A stretch of DNA of 64,000 nt from Congeria kusceri (taxonomy: Eukaryota; Mollusca; Bivalvia; Myida; Dreissenidae). The stretch covers positions 42,583,926 through 42,647,925 of the forward strand of contig CM051036.1 in assembly GCA_027627225.1 (NCBI GenBank), written 5' to 3'. The position numbers and the translations under genes are program-made. The notes under the pieces are model-generated. The model was not told where the DNA came from. It made no database searches and saw only the letters and a program-made list of their open reading frames with translations. Shown here one piece after another: positions 21,177-33,505 of this stretch (the first letter of the stretch is position 1; the number at the start of each line of letters is the position of its first letter).

Positions 21177-21788
21177 CTTTTCTACACTTTTTATGGATAT
21201 TGTATGTTTTGTTTTAAATTCAAACGTTTTGTAAATCAATATAAATATATTATGTTTTAAGTCCATCCCGAGCATTACGGAATCTATCGTGTTTAAAGGC
21301 AGTTTCCTGTTATTGTACACAGACAAATAGACTACCATAATTTGTAATTGTTCGCAGAACAACTATATGTAGCGCAATTTGAAGGGTGGATGGTCTAAAT
21401 CACTATGATCTTAACGCATTTAGTCAGTCAGATTCGCCTACGCGACAGTAAGAAGTGCCGTTTTGAATATCATGAACGTTTGTCAAATGGTAATCATTTT
21501 GGTGAAGAATGTGATCATGACATAAAAATATTAAACACACACAAAATACATGAAGTCGGGTAATGCGCAGCTTTCCATGCAGGGTCAAATTTTGAGTTAA
21601 ATCGCGGAAGAAAGTAGTACACTATGCAGCGCTTAAAATCATTTCTGAAAGGTTTAACTGGGTCACGAGACTAGTAGAATCATGGACATTCTAACCCTAA
21701 CCTATCCATCTCGCTCATTGTTGATGCACGTTTAAGTGTTACGGCATATTTAAAAACGTATAACTTTTTATTTGACCATGAATAACAA
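21177..21788. other. Intergenic, no gene seen
   Basis: No coding support. A short CTAACCCTAACC run lies near 21690, similar to the one in the neighbouring MITE. Confidence 0.4.
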
Positions 21789-22167
21789 CTTAATTATCAG
21801 ATTTCATGAATACTTTCGCGAAAATAATGGGGGATTTCATGAAAACAGATCATTATCATGAAGACAAGTTAATCATCTTAACATGAAATTATGCTCTAAC
21901 ATCACATAAAGGTTATGCTCTCACTAAAATAATGATGGTTTTCATGAAACCATCCCTAACCCTAACCCTATCTACTTTCTTGAAAAAAAATCTACTTTCG
22001 TGAAAAGTTAGTATCATGAAAAATTTAACAGGCATGTTGTGGCAGTTTAAAGCAGTAACTAGCAAATTTTCACGTTAAGATATTTATCTTGCAGTCATGA
22101 TATTTTTCTGTTTTCATGAAATCCCCCATTATTTTCGCGAAAGGTTTCATGAAATCTGATAGTTAAG
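21789..22167. mobile_element. MITE with ~58 bp terminal inverted repeats
   Basis: The left end CTTAATTATCAGATTTCATG..CGCGAAAATAATGGGGGATT is mirrored at the right end almost base for base over about 58 bp. The interior has more TTCATGAAA words and three CCCTAA units near 21950-21970. No coding capacity. Confidence 0.85.
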
Positions 22168-22263
22168 TGGTGGCAGCAATATGCCACCATAATAATCGTT
22201 CCGTGGCTTATTAAACCCCTCGCAGCGATTACCTCCCCTAGCGGTTAACAGTCATTTGATTTC

Positions 22264-22721
22264 GGTTAGACCAGTAAATCATTGTGTATCCCTCCGGGGT
22301 CCATTCGAAAGTAGTGCTCTTCTCTTCTGGCATACAAGACATTTAGCAATCTCAGACATGCCTTTTGTGGTTATTTATAATATCCTATGCGTGTCTGCAA
22401 CATTTTGGTGCATTTCAATGGAGGCTTTCTTGAAAGGTGAACTTATGTGGTGTGTTTACTGTGGTATGGGGCTTTTGTCGAAATATGTCTGCCGAAACCC
22501 TGTTTTCTACCGGTGCCTGCATTCAAGTGAGATGCATTTCCTTAGAAGTAACATGACATATCTTTTTATTGCAAATTATGGAAGAAGACAGATTGATCTT
22601 TAAATTGAAACTATGCTTGCACAATCTGAAATAAAGGAAATGCTAGAAAAATGCTTGGAAAGTTTGCCGTTTTATAATGGGACCGTATTGGAATTGGAAT
22701 TACTGGTATATAACCTTTAAG
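22264..22721 (+). repeat. Direct duplication, copy 1
   Basis: Near-identical to 23234-23708, from GGTTAGACCAGTAAATCATT to ACTGGTAT.TAACCTTTAAG. Open frames here are not conserved as protein between the two copies (indels shift the frame), so I do not call a gene. Confidence 0.9.
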
Positions 22722-23233
22722 AAAACCAGGGGCCGGCCCTTTAGGGTCCATTTATTCATACAATCACCATGTAACTGTGTTATTTTATTGCGTTTATTAC
22801 TTTTCACGAGAATAAATGTGAATAATATCGTTACTGACACGTTGTATACAATTTTTAAAGCGAAACCTGTTTTTTCGGGTTAGAAAAATGAAAAAAAGTA
22901 CGGAAACTCGCCTGTTGCAGCACATCGAATCATGTAATACGCAAATATTACACGTTGTATACCTTATTACTGTCCATTGCATTAAAATAAGTCTATATGA
23001 ACTGGTATTTTGACTGGTTATGTGATTTAGGTGCGAATTTTAATTCTCGCTCTCCAAACAATCCAAGTACTGAAACGCAAGCCAGATGGCTTATCATGTG
23101 TCATACTCAAATGCGTTTTTGGGACATTTCTACTTAGCGGATCGACCTGAAATTTTGCATGTGTGATACAAGTAGGTTAATAATGATGTAGAAGAGTTAT
23201 TTTTATGATAGCAAAATTTTGAGTTTTCTTTAA
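22722..23233. other. Spacer between duplicated blocks
   Basis: No gene signal seen in about 510 bp. Confidence 0.4.
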
Positions 23234-23708
23234 GGTTAGACCAGTAAATCATTGTGTATCCCTCCGTGGTCCATTCGAAAGTAGTGCCTATTCCTAAAGA
23301 GTTCCTCTTCTCTTCTGGCATAAAAGCCATTAAGCAATCTCAGACATGCCTTTTGTGGTTATTTCTAATAGTCTATGCGTGTCTGCAACATTTTGGCGCA
23401 TTTCATTGGAGGCTAACTTGAAAGGTGAACTTTTGGGGGGGGGGGGGTTGACTGTGGTATGGGGCTTTTGTCGAAATATGACTGCCGAAAACCTGTTTTC
23501 TACCGGTGCCTGCATTCAAATTAGAGGCATTTTCTTAGAAGTAATATGACATATCTTTGTATTGCAAATTTTGGAAGAAGACAGATTGATCTTTAAATTT
23601 ATACCAGGATTGCACAATCTAAACTAAAGAAAATGCTAGAAAAGGAAAGTTTGCCGTTTTATGATGGGACCGTATGGGAATTGGAATTACTGGTATCTAA
23701 CCTTTAAG
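23234..23708 (+). repeat. Direct duplication, copy 2
   Basis: Copy of 22264-22721. It differs by an insertion after GTAGTGCC, a G run (about 13 G near 23435) and a deletion of the GAAAAATGCTT area. Unit spacing is about 970 bp. Confidence 0.9.
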
Positions 23709-24395
23709 CTATGCTCGGGACCAGTCAAATCTCTGAGCGGTGGTTGGTGGCTTATATGGAACAATTAGTAGCGTTTGTACTTAAATGCTTATCACATTTT
23801 ATCTATAATTTCTCAGACGTTTGCAAATAAATTTGGAAAATTCACTTTGTTCCCGATAAATATGAAAATACTTAAATTTCGATTACAAGATAATTGTCTT
23901 TTTAAGATTGATAACATAACTGTTCTGCCGTTCTTTGATCAATGTAAAATTTCCCGAAAACGCGTACATGACGATATTTAAGATTATAAAACATAATCAC
24001 ACAATAATTTTTGCAAAATAAAACGGTTTATAGTTTATATACCAACTATGCATTTGTGGAATTTTAATATTTCAACTATACAAAATCTTGCTCTTTGTTA
24101 TGGTTAATAGTAAATTTTGTCAAAAGTATTTTATCTCCAACATAAATTTACACTATCTCTTGTCTCCGGCCGCAGAGTGTACCCCGAAAAATAAATCTGA
24201 TAACGATCGTTTTTCAATGTGCATGTATAATCGGCGAATGTGTGTTGGTTATAATAGTCAAGTAGAAAATATCGCGATATTTAATTAATCAGTATGCTTG
24301 CCAAACTTTATATTTTCTTATTCCTTTTTTAACATTAGAAAAAGATGACGATTTGATACGTTTTCACATACATATATAATTCATATTCTGCTCGC
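23709..24395. other. Intergenic, no gene seen
   Basis: AT-rich; short open frames without support. Confidence 0.4.
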
Positions 24396-24852
24396 ATTAA
24401 AGGGACTTGTTCACATATTTTTGTTCTTTTTGAAAAGTGCCCTCCAATATATTAACATAACACAATCAAGCATCGGAACTTAAAAGCTCAAGCATAATAA
24501 AAACAAAAAATAAAATAAAAAAGAACAGAAAAACAAAGCTGCTCCCAGGGGAGTTCGAACCTCAGACCTCTGGAGCAAAAGCCCATCTCCTTAACCACTC
24601 CGCCATTCCGACACAATTTTAACGAAAACAACAGAAACAGTCCAAATTATTCCATCGTTTAGCGTTACAAACGCAAATATAATTGTCTCAATTTCAACTT
24701 ATGATTACTCATTAACAAAAACAGTATTAACAATATATTTCTTGTCCGTAGTGTTATTTCGCTCTTTTATATACACTATTACTTTATTTTAGGAATCTGG
24801 CAAATTTTTGGAAAACTGTCAATTCGTCAATCTGTGAAAAGGTCCCTTTAAT
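24396..24852. mobile_element. MITE-like element containing a tRNA-like module
   Basis: Left end ATTAAAGGGACTTGTTCACA; right end is the reverse complement of ATTAAAGGGACCTTTTCACA. The inside holds a minus-strand tRNA-like sequence (24541-24612) and AT-rich arms. There is no coding capacity. Confidence 0.7.
24541..24612 (-). ncRNA. tRNA-like sequence, not a functional tRNA
   Basis: The minus strand has an A-box-like GGCGGAGTGGTTAAGG and a perfect B box GGTTCGAACTCC at tRNA spacing, and a possible anticodon loop CTTTTGC. The acceptor ends do not pair, so this is a tRNA-derived relic that may keep an internal RNA polymerase III promoter. Confidence 0.6.
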
Positions 24853-25404
24853 AAATTTTACAATTACCTCATCTTTTATCAGCTACACAATTCACATCGG
24901 ATACAGTTCAAAACGGCATATAATTGAGAAAGCAAAACTATGCACATGCGATATTTTTTTGGATCTGGAATTTTTACGAACCGTATATTTTTCAATGTCA
25001 CAACTTTTAAGATTACACAGAGAAGCAATACATGTGTTAATATGATGATGTATAATTCTGAAAAATACTTGGTATGCTAATTGCCTAGTTTAAATCGTTT
25101 CAAAACATTTCTGGATATTTTATTATTTTATTGCATAAGGACTATGGTATAAAAAATCTGATTGTCTACGATATACTGTATAAGCACTGTGACATATGTC
25201 ACCCCTGTCCTGATTGTCTAAGATATGTTGTCGGGGTATTTATTTGTATGATGCGATCATGCAGGTGACCGCCTGAAATGGAGCAAATGCTGAGGAGTCA
25301 TAGGCAACTGAAGAAGATTCTTCGATATATTCGATGTGCAACTACGATAACGCAACATGATTTTTATAGAAAAACTGTTTTCGTGAACAACTCAACTGTA
25401 ACAG
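24853..25404. other. Intergenic, no gene seen
   Basis: No supported feature. Confidence 0.4.
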
Positions 25405-25905
25405 ACTCAACTCAACTCAACGCTATTTATTGCGTAAATAAAGGCCATCGGCCCAAAATACATGTAGTATTTTACACAAATCGTAACTAATATTTGTAGT
25501 TGCAAACATAACATGTCACATCTAACATATATTTACGTGTTAATCAGATTCATAAGATGATATAAAACATACACAATTTCAGTATAGTATCATTATCTTT
25601 TGTATTCATTAGAGTATAAAAATCATTAACAGTATTTCCGCCCACATACCGGTAATCCCTACGGACATCATATTTAATACAATGAAAAAAACTGCATGAT
25701 ATTCACAATCAATAATTGATGCGTTATTTCCGTTGAAACAAAAGGTACATATTCTAACATCTGGTGCAATATTTAACTGATTTCCAAGTTCACTATTCAA
25801 CTTGTGGTTCGAACATCTAAACCTAGCAAATGCAATCTTACATTTTAAAGGGATTAATAGTAAATATCTTTCAGTGTTTAACAAAGTTTTATCTATAATC
25901 AATCA
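25405..25905 (-). pseudogene. 3' end of a LINE with the C-terminal Cys/His region
   Basis: On the minus strand the frame IAFARFRCSNHKLNSELGNQ..DVRICTFC..EYHAVFF (about 25850-25700) matches the conserved end of many non-LTR ORF2 proteins (…RFRCSNH…GR…R.C..C…DE.H…), and the element closes with AATAAATAGCGTTGAGTTGAGTTGAG at about 25400-25435. The frame is degenerate (for example the final Cys of the knuckle is lost). This is a 5'-truncated copy. Confidence 0.55.
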
Positions 25906-26244
25906 CTCGAAGGAGCACGTGTATGGCGCACAAAATTATGTCGCATATTCTGGTTATTTGTACATCTTGGCAAATTATTGATATCACTCTGCCAGTTTTG
26001 GGTAAAGCAATCAAATATGCGTTGACGAAACATATAAACAAATAAATATATGTTGCCAACATCTTATGAGATCCAAATGTACCCGACACCATATCTGAAT
26101 AACGATAAGTTTACTTGTGTGGCCCAGCAGATACCCTCAGCGTTATCTATCGACTTGAACATATTTTAATATTGTTTGGGATATCCAGAAAGGTAGCCGT
26201 CCACATTCGCCAAGGATGATACAAGTATTCGTATTTTCCATAAA

Positions 26245-26934
26245 GCCTCAGTCACACAATCCCGATTATGGCTCCCGATAGAGTCCCGACAGCGCTACGA
26301 TACCAATTATAAAAAAGTCGGGAATGTCGGGACGCTTTCGGGACGCTGACTGGAGGTGTCGGAACGCTGTCGGTACGCTGTCCTATGAATCGGGAATTAT
26401 CGGGACATGTTCGGCGTGATCGGACAAGCACTCCCGACAGTTAAGGTTTTCGCTTAACATTCGGGAGACTCAGCCGAATTTGTATAGTCGGGAATCAGTC
26501 GGGATAGATTCGGGACGGTGTTGGGACGTTATCGGAACAATGTCTTGTGGAACGGGATTGATAATGCAATATAAAATATGTAGAAATATCACGTCTGGAA
26601 TATTACGGCAGTCACAAATTCCCGATTATGGCTCCCAATAGCGTCCCGAGAGCGAAACGATACAAATAATCAAACAGTCGGGAATGTCGGAACCTGTTGG
26701 GACGCTGTCGGGACATTGTCGGGAAAGTGTTGGATCACACTCGGGAGAATCGGGACGCTGTCGGGACTCTGTCGAAACGCTGTCTGGACGCTGTCGGGAC
26801 ATATTTAATCTTGTGATCAAAAATCGAATTTCGAGCCCTGAATCTCATAATATTGTCCCGACTTTTGACATATTTGATTCGGAAAGGTGTCGGCTTAAGA
26901 ACGGCAGTAAAAATCGGGAATGTGTGACTGAGGC
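26245..26934. mobile_element. MITE with GTCGGGAC sub-repeats
   Basis: Left end GCCTCAGTCACACAATCCCG; right end is the reverse complement of GCCTCAGTCACACATTCCCG. The interior is built of GCTGTCGGGAC-type words of about 11-12 bp. The head sequence (ATTCCCGATTATGGCTCCCAATAG..) is repeated at about 26617, so the element is composite. Open frames on both strands here are repeat by-products. Confidence 0.8.
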
Positions 26935-28347
26935 ATAACATATAAATGTCGTTTACAGAATTTGTTTAGGACAGCTTCAATAGTATGAACATATTCAAAA
27001 CCCATTTTTGTGTGAACCGTAGCATAATATTGTTAATTCTTTTGCACAGAATACTTTTAAATAAATTGAATTATCGCATTTGATTAATAGAGATCGGGTT
27101 ATCAAGTACATTTGGCATACGCTGTATTTTAGGAATATGTCGGCATACATTCTGTTTATATTAGTAAGCGGCACATTTTAATATGGTGCATGGTTATTGG
27201 TTTTTGGAATACATGCATGCATGCAAGTTATACATCTCCGATATTTCTTTATTTTACAATAGGGATTTTATTTACTCGTTCTAATACACACATTCAATAC
27301 TGATGCATTTGAACATATTTGTAAAACATTCTGCAATACATACAATACCGTGTCGCACATTTTTAATGCATGTCGCTTGACTACAGTGAACGTGAGATAT
27401 TTCATGTAGACGAATCATTTTAATTAATGAGTTTCATCGGACCTTATTTTATTTTATTTATTTAAAATATATGTGCACCGTGTATCAAAATGATCAGTAC
27501 TTAATCTAAACGAATGTAATACGAATCATTAAATTTTAGTCTTGGTTCAGAACTGCAGACTAATTTTTGTTTAGACAAAATTTCAGTAATATATTTTGAA
27601 ACTGCGCCGTTTAATTTAAATTTGAAGACTGAATTGTGCCCAGGATTACGCAATAGCGAACAACTGCATGTAGTGTCTTCAGCGCTTTGATTAATTGTCG
27701 TTTTGTACAGGTGTAACTGTAAGGGAATCATCATATAGTTTGCAACTTATACATTCTGTTCGTTTTATTCTTATTAGTGAGTTAACATTTCAGCCGTCTT
27801 TATTATGTCATTGTATACGTCGTTTCTATTCGCTGTGGATATATAGCCTCTTTTCCTGTATATTGGACCTCTTAAGAGTTAAATTGCTGTTATATCCTAG
27901 ACGAACACAGTTTCAAAACAAGTGAGACTTTTTGTGTTAAAATACATACTATAATTAAACTAGTATATGCTTGATAATTCTATCTAGTTTGTGAATTCAT
28001 GCAGTTTGTTTATTAATTATGTATTGTAATAAACACGAAATTTCATTCCGACGAATAATAAATAGTTTCGCATTAGGCATATTACCACTTCGCACAATGT
28101 CAATATTTTATTTAGATAGGTAGCCATAAAGTTCATTGGAAAAAGCTGAACAATGATATTCCTTATGTTCATAAATTCCTTCGAACTGTTGTTCTTTCAT
28201 TTATGCTCCAATTTACTCTGAAAATGGTTAATCGTAGCAAAGAATGCACTGTTTATACTATTTTTGCAAACATAGAAAATGTAAACTGAACTTGTCAATT
28301 GTAAAAGTAAAGTAAGTTAAGATGTTTAGTCAGAAGCACGACGCCAT
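26935..28347. other. Intergenic, no gene seen
   Basis: AT-rich, with one ATGCATGCATGC run near 27220. The open frames near 27.5-27.9 kb have no motif support. Confidence 0.4.
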
Positions 28348-29492
28348 CAGGGGCATAGCTTGGGTTCAACAACTTGTATAGGCACACTAGGCGGAAGCTA
28401 CAAAATGACGCTGTAAGCGATAATTTAGGCCAGGAGTGTTTATACTCGTTTGTGGCTACAAACAACTAAGTTCAGCTAAACACCGATTCTACAAAATAAT
28501 TGTAAAATAAGAGTGTGTTTCATGAAATGTATTTCATATTGACGTAATCGACTCGTTAAACAATGAAGTATCAACACAGCCAAGAAAGTTATATTCTCCC
28601 TCACTGCGTTCGTCCGAAAATAAATAAATTATTTCCTAACTTACAACAAATGCAGCATCTATACAACCATAAAAGACAAACACATAGTGCTAAGGAGGCG
28701 GTCCGTTTTTTTTTATTTTACTGTACACACATATAATACATTAGTGTAAAATTATTCTTCATATCGTTCACGCAAATAAGCTAACTTGCTACGCACAAAA
28801 AAAGAAAAACAAAACACATCCCTAAAGAACCAAACACACTAATAAATGCGTAAACATAACATAGTAATTATATGTAATTCTTTACATAATTAATGCAAAG
28901 TGCAATGTGACTCGCCCAGGAAAAACCAGAGATAAAACCCTTTGAACTGCATTTGGAAAAAAACACTGGAAATCTGTGCTCGTTTGTCAAATGTCACATC
29001 GCAGACAATACCACAATAAAACAATAACAATCATCATGGATACATGTTATAGATACATTGCAATATAATACATTTGTATTCATTCTCAAACAGAATGAAC
29101 AAAATGAACGAACCTATATTAATATACATACTTACATTATGTACGACAACAACTGAACTAAAAACAGACATACATAATTTCAATATAAATTTTATCTCCT
29201 CATTCCCTTATGTTTTATAATGTGTTTTATAAGTTGCTTTTGCAATTTTAAAAATATGCTAAACCACGTGTTAACTCCTGTGTAAGCGAATCTTGAATGA
29301 CTCTACCCGCCAAATCGAACGAAAAACTCGTGCAAAGGGAAATACCGAATACTTACTGAAGCGTGACGAAAAGAATAGCAAATACCCTCACCCCTATCCC
29401 CCCCTCTTGTTTTATTGCATTTTTAAATTTTTCATCTCTGGAAAAAATGTATAGGCACGTGACAATAGTGCCTAAAGGAAGCTACGCCCCTG
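28348..29492. mobile_element. Candidate non-autonomous hAT element
   Basis: Left CAGGGGCATAGCTT and right AAGCTACGCCCCTG are inverted copies with one difference; CAGGGGCGTAGC-type ends are common in hAT elements. No matching 8-bp target duplication could be seen and there is no transposase frame, so the call is tentative. Confidence 0.35.
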
Positions 29493-30014
29493 GTCATCAC
29501 GCATTCATCTACATTTTTTTGGATAATGCCATGACAGGGGACATAACTGCTAAATATTTAATGGTATGCTCTCATGTAGTTACTGCCCTTAGAAAGTGTT
29601 TACAAACAGCAACGGCCTATATTTTGTCAAGGTGAATACATACATTATGTTATTGTTTCAATAACTGTAATTTGTTGCTAAATAATTCATGTTAGTTAGA
29701 ATATTGCTCTTATTAACTACTCTTGTGTGTGTTTTCGTTATCGAAATGGCATATTAAATGCTTTAAATTCATATTGTCATATGTTTTCGCGAATCGAAAT
29801 CATATTCACAATTCAATAAAAATCGATCTCGTCGAAATGTTTAACCTCGCACTGTATGCCCTGATTTGAATAGCATTCTCAGAATATAAACTAGAAATGC
29901 TCGTCATTCTTGGTCGCCGTGATGTAATGAATATGTAGGTCTGGCTTCCATAACTTAAAATGTCGCTTTTTCTATTTTTTGACTTTGCGAGTCAGTACTT
30001 AATACACTGTTCGC

Positions 30015-30212
30015 TGAAGTTTCTTTAGCTAATGGATATGGTGTCCGCCTTGCGATGTAGATCTTGAGTTAAATCACTACCGGCGAGCGTCCGAAATATC
30101 GATCTCAAAAGAAACCAAGTACTGTTTCTACCCAGGAAACAAACTCAAAAGTGTCTCAAAAGCCTGTGACTATCGACACAATCGAGCTGAAATAAATAGG
30201 TTTAAACTATTC
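30015..30212 (+). mobile_element. tRNA-derived SINE
   Basis: Starts with a tRNA-like head (TAGCTAATGGATATGGTGTCCGCC, then a decayed B box GAGTTAAATCACTACC), followed by TTTCTACCCAGGAAAC and a tail TATCGACACAATCGAGCTGA..AAATAGGTTTAAACTA. The body and tail recur at 61468-61606. Confidence 0.6.
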
Positions 30213-30541
30213 GCTAGTCATCATTCTGGGAACTTCCTGTGTATACAAGGAATGTTTCAAACATATGGTAGATCTATATCTATGCTACATGTATAAATAG
30301 AACAAGGTGTCTGCCAATGTTACGGATTTTATTTACAAATGTAATTTTAAGCAGTCCGGCTTTTTCAGCTGTTGAATACGGATTTTTAGTCTGTGTGAAA
30401 TAAGGAAATGCTATCTGACCGATGGTATTTTATATACCGAAAATATACATGTATTTTATAAAATAAAGAGCATTTTTATTACATTGTTTGTATAGCATTA
30501 ACAATTGTACAATTAATGTTGATCGATAGATTAACCCAAGC

Positions 30542-33149
30542 ATGTCTGGAAAGTGCGAGGAGCTGCACCGGGCCATCCAGGTGGGGCTGGTACCAGAAGT
30601 GCGGAGCCTGATTGCTGCCGGCGCCGACATGGACCGGGTATTGGGTAACTGTCGGACACCATAGCACAGTACTCTCATTTTGAAGAGTTAGATGAACTGC
30701 TTTTATCATGGAATTTTATTTAAATGACATTGTATTGCAAAATCAATTCAGTATCTGAATTTACCCAATGAAAGTTGAATTGCTTCCAGCGTTTTTATGT
30801 ATTTTGTTAAACAATGAATGTAAAGAGCGAGCCTTTCACTAGACGGTTTCTACAAATACAATGTCGCGCAACTGCGAACAAACAAAATGGACAGATTTTA
30901 AATCTTAAGTATTACTTAATCGTACAGTATACAATTAAACTTAAACAGAAACAAAATATGATATCAGTAATTAATTGGTTTTGTTCATTTTTGGCTTTAT
31001 AAGATGTTTTATGGACAATTATGGTTATGATTTAAAAATATAAAACATAAAAAGTTGTATCCATTATTAAAACATAGATCTAAAATTGCGGACACTGTAA
31101 TACTGTTGAAAAACGTTTTATGCATACTAATACTAATAGTAATTTTAATTATTATTATTATTATTATTATTACTATTATTATTATTATAACAATAGACTC
31201 TCTTGTCTTACAGGGATGCGAGGAACGGCCCTCTGTGCCGCTATTGAGGCTCGAAATTATGACATCACCAAGCTGCTTTTAGACTCTGGCTGTGACGTCA
31301 ACGCACGTGACTTTGATGGAGAGCCGCCAATTATCCTCTCTATCCGAAAAGCATTGCCAGTTTTTCACAAAAAAGCAACTACAAAACTTTCTTTACAGTT
31401 AAACCCTGTAGAAACGTCGTCCCTGTCTTTGGTTGAATTAATTGTGAATCACGCCAAGTGTAATTTGAACAAAGTAGATCCAATAATGAAACAAACTGCA
31501 CTACATTTGTCGGTTGTTGAAAAACTGGAGTCATTAGTTGTCATGTTAATGACGTCACGTTCCAGCGTTGTGTGTAATGTGGGTATCAAAAACGGACAGG
31601 GAGAGACAGCGTTGCACCTGGTGGCATCGACAGATAATACGGGCATACTCAAATCTCTGTTACCGAGCGACTCGTGCTTTGATGACGTATTTACTGGTTT
31701 GCAGACGTTTCGCGGCTATCCATATAACACTGCCGGTTTGACAGCGCTGCACGTGAGCTGCAAACATGGGCAGTTGGAGATTCTAAAGCTTCTCGTTGAA
31801 CGCTTAGGTAGTTTGTCGGCGCAAAATAAATCGTCGATGGATGGAGTCGAGGGAACATCGAACAGAGAGAAGAGTGTGTTGGCTCAGAATTTAAATGCAC
31901 TGACGTTGTATGAACTCCAGACTTGTCTACATCTTGCGGCACGCGAAGGTCACGTGCATGTAGTGCGTTATTTAGTACAGTGTCGAGTAGACGTCGACGT
32001 CAAAGACGCAATTGGGAACACACCGTTGTTTTTATTTCTGGCCTCGGAAGCCCAGTGGTCTCAAGCCGACAACAGTGTACCCGCTCTGCTTCTCAAGAAT
32101 GGGGCTAATCCAAACATTAAATTTTGCGTCAGGAACAGTCGTCACGTGAGCGGGACACTTGACGTCACACCTCTCATGGTAGGGGCAATGCAAAACAACG
32201 TTGAACTGGCGTGTATTTTGATCACACATGGCGCCGATGTGAACATGCCGGATAACAGCGGCAACACTGCAGTATATCATGCTCTGAGCCAAGGTTCAGC
32301 AAAGGTCGCTTCATACCTTCTAAAAGACTGTGTACACACCAATGTCAGTATTGAGAACGTTGACGGGGAAACGTGTTTGAACGCGTTGGTACGTTTTAAG
32401 GGTGATAAAGACTTTGTACAAGAGTTCGTTAGTGCTATATTCGACAAGGGCGGTAAGCTGGTAGTCGGCAGAACTGGTAGAACTGTCCTGCACGAGGCTT
32501 TTGATCACGAGAACCACCTTCTGTTGGACGCTGTTTTGGAGAAGACGGGACTGTATGCTGCTAATCACATATGCGCAACGGCCAATATGCCGATTATGGA
32601 GGACATGCTTGTTGAAGCGGCTCACAATGGCTCGCTATCAATGGTTAGAGTAATGCTAAGTCACGGCGTAGACATTGATACTACGGTCTCTTTAAATGGT
32701 ATCAAGTAAGCTGCCTTGATGCCGCTCTTAGAGCTTCTGAAAGTCTGGTAGCTAAATACCTCATTGTCAACGGCTGTAATTTAGGACCAGATATTTTTAC
32801 AAGAGTGGGACTCGATTCCGTATTACCCGAATCGCACAAAGATCTAGAACAAACGTCTTTGAAATACAACATTCGTAACGCCGATGATGTCCAGAGTGAA
32901 AGCGAGGACGAAGACAGCGGTGACGACAGTTATGATGAGAACGCTGATAGTGACGACAGTGATCTCAGCGGTGCTGTGAGTGGCGAACTTAACATTTTGT
33001 TAAAAGAGGTTCGTAAATTCCCTCGTTCGCTTAAGTTGATGTGTATGTGTTACATCAGAAAGCTGTTGATCAAGAACAAAGTGCCGCTCAGGAAAGTCCA
33101 CATATTGCCGTTACCGTATAAACTACAAAACTGCATCAGATACCGATAA
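30542..33149 (+). CDS. Ankyrin-repeat and SOCS-box protein (ASB-like), with apparent frameshift
   Basis: Exon 1 is 30542-30644 (MSGKCEELHRAIQVGLVPEV..; donor TTGG/GTAACT). Exon 2 starts at 31214 after TTGTCTTACAG and the phase matches (..DRVLG/MRGTALCAAIEARN). Many ankyrin repeats follow (for example DITKLLLDSGCDVNARDFDGE, TALHLVAS, TALHVSCKHGQLEILKLLVE, TCLHLAAREGHVHVVRYLVQ, DVTPLMVGAMQNNVEL). At about 32698 one base seems to be missing: the frame ends in a TAA at 32707-32709, while the next frame continues with YQVSCLDAALRASESLVAKY and NGCNLGPDIF. It passes an acidic Ser/Asp/Glu linker (about 32890-32990) and ends PRSLKLMCMCYIRK..LPLPYKLQNCIRYR, a typical SOCS box. The SOCS box of ASB proteins binds elongin B/C and cullin 5 to form a ubiquitin ligase; ankyrin repeats choose the substrate. 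An assembly error or a recent pseudogene could explain the shift. Confidence 0.75.
31141..31192 (+). repeat. ATT microsatellite beside the ASB exon 2 acceptor
   Basis: About 14 TTA/ATT units with one interruption, ending 20 bases before the acceptor at 31213. An open frame read through it from 31120 is intronic, not coding. Confidence 0.9.
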
Positions 33150-33231
33150 TAAAGTAGTCTTTGAAAACATAAGAAACATCATTATTGATAATACAACTGT
33201 GTGGTTAGTTTGAATTGCTTTGAAACAGAGA

Positions 33232-33505
33232 AATACACATTTGATGCGTATCGTGGGAAACTCGGGCTTAATGTATGAGCGTAAAGGGTCGTCCCGAAAT
33301 AGCCTGTGCAGTCCGCAGATGCAAATCCAGGACGGCACTTTCCGCCTACAGTGTTTTTTTTTAGAAGAGACTTCCTTAAAACAAGAAAACATAAAAGCGG
33401 AAAGTGCCGTCCTGGATTAGCCTGTTCGGACTGCACAGGCTAATCTTGGACGACACTTGACGCACATGCATTCGGTCCGTGTTTCCAACGACACGCCTCA
33501 TTTAA
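33232..33505. repeat. Palindromic GTCGTCC/GGACGAC interspersed repeat, copy 2
   Basis: The longest copy in the window. AACTCGGGCTTAATGTATGAGCG..GTCGTCCCGAAATAGCCTGT on the left faces GCACAGGCTAATCTTGGACGAC..GCATTCGGTCCGTGTTTCC on the right, with inner arms GGCACTTTCCGCCTA / GCGGAAAGTGCC around a TTTTTTTTTAGAAGAGACTTC loop. It lies just 3' of the ASB-like gene. Confidence 0.8.

Noticed and set aside
22256..22603. 115-residue frame in duplicated block copy 1
   Set aside because: Not kept as protein in copy 2, where indels shift the frame; no domain seen.
24541..24612. Functional tRNA gene
   Set aside because: A and B boxes are good but the acceptor stem does not pair and it lies in a MITE.
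26626..26941. Repeating Arg/Ser/Asp-rich frames on both strands
   Set aside because: Translations of GTCGGGAC sub-repeats in a MITE.
31120..31213. N-terminal extension of the ankyrin frame through an ATT microsatellite (poly-Tyr)
   Set aside because: A TTGTCTTACAG acceptor at 31213 joins in phase to the exon at 30542-30644, so this part is intron.
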